Of a DNA stretch of 64,000 nt, positions 61,699 through 64,000 are shown piece by piece. The notes under the pieces were generated by a model, which worked only from the letters and a program-made list of their open reading frames with translations, was not told the DNA's origin and did no database searches. Each line of letters opens with the position of its first letter. Within the stretch, counting starts at the first letter, position 1. This DNA comes from Verrucomicrobiaceae bacterium (lineage in GTDB: Bacteria > Verrucomicrobiota > Verrucomicrobiia > Verrucomicrobiales > Akkermansiaceae). A program made the position numbers and the translations under genes. The DNA lies in contig JAIXOR010000021.1 of the NCBI GenBank assembly GCA_027486655.1, forward strand, positions 124,001 through 188,000. Reading direction: 5' to 3'.

Positions 61699-63099
61699 TC
61701 AGCGGCCTGCGGGCACGCGGATCTTGATGTTGCGGTAGAAGACGAGGTTTCCGTGGTCCTGAAGGAGGATGTGGCCTTCCTTGAGTTCGCCGAAGTTCGG
61801 CCAGACCTTGTATTTGCTGCCCGCGACGAGCTCGCGCCACTCCTTGGTGCCACGCTCGTATTCGACGGTCTTCACGCCGTTGAGCCAGTAGGTGACCTTC
61901 ATGCCCTGGGAGAGGATGCGGGCCTCGTTCCACTGGCCGATCGGGTTGACCTTCTTGTCCTTGGGAGCGGGGATGAGGTCGTAGAGCGAGCCGATGGTGC
62001 GGTTGCCATCCTTGCCGAGCTTGGCGTCGGGGTGCTTCACGTCATCGAGGATCTGGAACTCGGGTCCGATGGACGATCCGGCGCCTTTGTTGAGCTCGGG
62101 ATCCACGAAGAACTTGATGCCGCTGTTGGCACCCGGGGTGATCTTGAAATCAAGCTTCAGTTCGAAGTCGGAGAACTTCTCGGTGGTGATGATGTCGCCA
62201 ACCGAGACCGACTCGCCGCCGCCGCTTTCATTGATGAGCAGCATGCCGTCGCGGATTTCCCAACCGCTTTTCGGGAACTCGGGCGATTTCGCACCGCGCC
62301 AACCCTGGGTGGTCTTGCCATCCCAGAGGAGCTTCCAACCGGCGGACTTCTCTTCATCGCTCAGCGTGTTGGCTCCGGCGGAGGACTCGTTGGCGACCTC
62401 CTGGATGCGGAGGTTCCGCCAGCGCACCTGGGTGCCGTCCTTGGATTTGTCATTGCCGATGCCGTGGACTTGCAGGCCGATGAATCCGGCGGCGACCCGC
62501 GCATCCTTGATGTCGGCGCAGGGGGTGCCGTTGAGCGTGGTCTTGATCCGATCACCGATGGCCTCGACACGCACCTTGTTCCAATCGCCTTGCTTGAAAA
62601 GTCCGCGTCCCTGCTGGGTGAACTCCTTGGCGTTGCCCCCGAGAAGGCCGGGGTAGAGCCAGCCACGACCGGATTCCTCGTAAACGCCCGCGCTCCACCA
62701 ACGGTCCTTGGCAGGCTCGGGGTCGATTTCGATTTGGTAACCATGCACGCGGTTGGCGGGCACTTTGATTTTGTTGGCACCGGCTTCGATCACGGTCTCC
62801 TGCGGCAGCGACTGGCTGCGGATCTGGACGCCGGAATTGAGCTTGGGGTCCACCTTGAACTCATACTCGAGGATGAAGTCCGAGTAATCGCGCGGGGTGC
62901 AGAGGAAGGTGTTCGGGGTGTTGAGCGTGGAGGTGCCCACCACACTGCCGTCCTCGACCTTGTAGGTGGCTTTGCCTCCGCGTTTGACCCAGCCGTCGAG
63001 GTCTTTGCCATTGAAGAGCGGGGTCCAATCCGCGGCAAGGGCCGGGGTCGCGAACAGACCGACAAGAAGGAGGGTGCGTGGTGCAATCATGAAGTTCAT
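61699..63099 (-). CDS. Secreted protein with two tandem DUF1080 (3-keto-disaccharide hydrolase) domains
   Basis: 466 residues from ATG 63099, with ATG 63090 also possible; the longer frame to 63171 lacks a signal. The signal peptide is APRTLLLVGLFATPALAADW. Domain one (about 24-240) has WTPLFNGKDLDGWVKRGGK, NSGVQIRSQS and VHGYQIEIDPE; domain two (about 265-465) repeats the pattern: WKLLWDGKTTQGWRG, NSGIKFFVDPEL, GPEFQILDD. DUF1080 proteins are concanavalin-like lyases or hydrolases of 3-keto sugars. With the downstream Gfo/Idh enzyme, which could make the 3-keto group, a pathway for disaccharide use is suggested. Confidence 0.88.
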   Translation of the reverse strand: MNFMIAPRTLLLVGLFATPALAADWTPLFNGKDLDGWVKRGGKATYKVEDGSVVGTSTLNTPNTFLCTPRDYSDFILEYEFKVDPKLNSGVQIRSQSLPQETVIEAGANKIKVPANRVHGYQIEIDPEPAKDRWWSAGVYEESGRGWLYPGLLGGNAKEFTQQGRGLFKQGDWNKVRVEAIGDRIKTTLNGTPCADIKDARVAAGFIGLQVHGIGNDKSKDGTQVRWRNLRIQEVANESSAGANTLSDEEKSAGWKLLWDGKTTQGWRGAKSPEFPKSGWEIRDGMLLINESGGGESVSVGDIITTEKFSDFELKLDFKITPGANSGIKFFVDPELNKGAGSSIGPEFQILDDVKHPDAKLGKDGNRTIGSLYDLIPAPKDKKVNPIGQWNEARILSQGMKVTYWLNGVKTVEYERGTKEWRELVAGSKYKVWPNFGELKEGHILLQDHGNLVFYRNIKIRVPAGR

Positions 63100-63655
63100 G
63101 GGTTGCCCGGACTTTACCGGCCGATCCGGCGGGATCGAGCCGAAATGTCCGCGGCGGCGGGAATCTTTCAAACAGGTTCCCGCCCCCCGAGCCCGCGGAA
63201 TCGGATCCCGAAAACACGGGAAGCCCCAGGCCGCAGCGCGAGCACCTCCGCGGGGGAGGCCACCGATTCCCTCTATCCGTTAGAAGCTGCACATGGCCAA
63301 GGACTTGCGATTCCGGCGACCACCCTTTTTTTCGATTGCAAAAAAAGCGGCTCAAGGCATCTGTGCCACGCTTTTCCGCGATCGTGCCCCCCCACGATGG
63401 CGGTCTCCCCCCGAGGCGCTCTCCCGTTCTTTCCTAAAATCCCATGCCCCAGGCTGACCCATGCCTCGTATCCCCCTTGTCCGTTCGTCGCGCGATCGTG
63501 CGCCCTCATGCTCCGATGCCCTGCAGCAGGTTCCCAGCCATTCCGCCGCGGTGAGGTGTCGGTGGATCACCCGACAGCGATCCTCCGGGAATCATGACGG
63601 AAATTCGGGAATCGCCACCCATGCCGAAGGCCCGATTCGCAGCGAGTCTCGCCGA
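63100..63655. other. Long intergenic region before the fibronectin-like gene
   Basis: About 550 bases. A perfect A/T stem (TTTTTTT-CGATTGC-AAAAAAA, 63326-63346) and C-runs are visible. There is a 54-codon frame from ATG 63293 but no convincing coding signal. I see no riboswitch class or tRNA. Both flanking genes are transcribed outwards, so their promoters should lie here. Confidence 0.5.
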
Positions 63656-64000
63656 GTGAGAAAACCCAACCTCTCTTTGCTTGCGTGCCTGATGCGCCAG
63701 ATCCGGTTCCTGTTCTGGCTCGTGCTGCCGACGGCGGCCCTGGCGCAAGACTCGGTCACCCTGATTTGGAATCCGAATCCGGAGTCCGACCTTGGCGGAT
63801 ACCGTCTTCACTACGGCACGCGCAGCGGTGCGCTGACCGAGGTGATCCAAGTGGGAAAAACCCCGACTGCACGGGTATCCGGATTGCTGCCATCCACCAC
63901 CTACTTCTTTGCGGTGCAGGCGGTGAACCTCTCCGGCAAGGCAAGCAACCTGTCGCGCGAGATCCCCTTCCGCACGGCGGCGCCGCCCGCTCCCGAGATC
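63656..64000 (+). CDS. Secreted fibronectin type III protein, cut by the window edge
   Basis: The start may be GTG 63656 or ATG 63692, which are in the same frame; both give a signal peptide (FLFWLVLPTAALAQ). The mature part is one fibronectin type III domain with VTLIWNPNPESDLGGYRLHYG, VSGLLPSTTYFFAVQAVN and the closing strand, then Pro-rich sequence running off the window. Such domains occur in large secreted Verrucomicrobial proteins, often with further repeats and a C-terminal sorting signal. Nothing of the later part is visible. Confidence 0.75.
   Translation, partial: MRKPNLSLLACLMRQIRFLFWLVLPTAALAQDSVTLIWNPNPESDLGGYRLHYGTRSGALTEVIQVGKTPTARVSGLLPSTTYFFAVQAVNLSGKASNLSREIPFRTAAPPAPEI

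Noticed and set aside
63293..63457. 54-codon ORF before the fibronectin-like gene
   Set aside because: It is Arg/Pro-rich without a ribosome-binding site or any recognisable feature, and it overlaps an A/T hairpin.
61753..63597. 614-codon plus-strand ORF over the DUF1080 gene
   Set aside because: It is a shadow frame; the minus strand carries two clear DUF1080 domains.

Overview
The window reads as chromosome of a high-GC Gram-negative bacterium of the phylum Verrucomicrobiota, most likely a Luteolibacter/Akkermansiaceae-type organism. This rests on the family mix rather than on a marker gene: a Verru_Chthon cassette protein A, a YfbK-type VWA protein, DUF1080 and twin-arginine Gfo/Idh secreted proteins, a discoidin-DUF4091 glycosidase, ThuA, and RhaT. 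GC is high nearly everywhere except in parts of the first 8.5 kb. Nothing in the window names a species.

Positions 1-3050 are the end of a prophage or integrative element. They hold two translationally coupled unknown genes, a holin-like peptide, a shared bidirectional terminator, an excisionase-like HTH protein and a tyrosine integrase. Positions 3460-8560 are a graveyard of defence and toxin genes. An intact DUF1016/YhcG nuclease, a RES/Xre toxin-antitoxin pair and a nucleotidyltransferase with a small partner sit among fragments of a DUF2075 protein, an S24 peptidase-like protein, HsdS, HsdM and a reverse transcriptase cut off before its catalytic YxDD motif. Short repeats with a 14-bp period lie at both ends of the most degraded part.

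From 8.8 kb the sequence looks like ordinary chromosome. First comes a glycan-degradation neighbourhood (discoidin-DUF4091, GH4, ThuA) and katG. Next is a convergent pair, a SLOG/SLATT-like membrane protein and a TIR-TM-WD40-like protein, which is the best candidate here for a little-studied immunity module. An export operon follows (Cys-rich peptide, HlyD adaptor, ABC ATPase, two FtsX-type permeases, Cys-rich lipoprotein). Then comes a secretion-oriented minus-strand operon: a Verru_Chthon pseudopilin-like protein, a secreted unknown, a subtilase and a C39-like protein.

From 46 kb down to 34.7 kb on the minus strand lies what looks like one operon: an ECF sigma factor, an anti-sigma-like/VWA fusion, a 2252-residue membrane protein apparently built of two similar halves, and a J-domain protein. 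It looks like a cell-envelope regulatory system that I do not recognise as described.

The rest is mostly housekeeping: rhaT; hflK-hflC; dnaB facing away from a ROK kinase-dtd-carA-purA-uppS-ppk1 run; a NahK-like sugar kinase; tRNA-Arg(TCT) with a duplicated 3' end; coaD; a Tat-exported Gfo/Idh oxidoreductase with a tandem DUF1080 protein; and the start of a fibronectin type III protein that runs off the right edge. All family calls are from reading the sequence; no database search was run.
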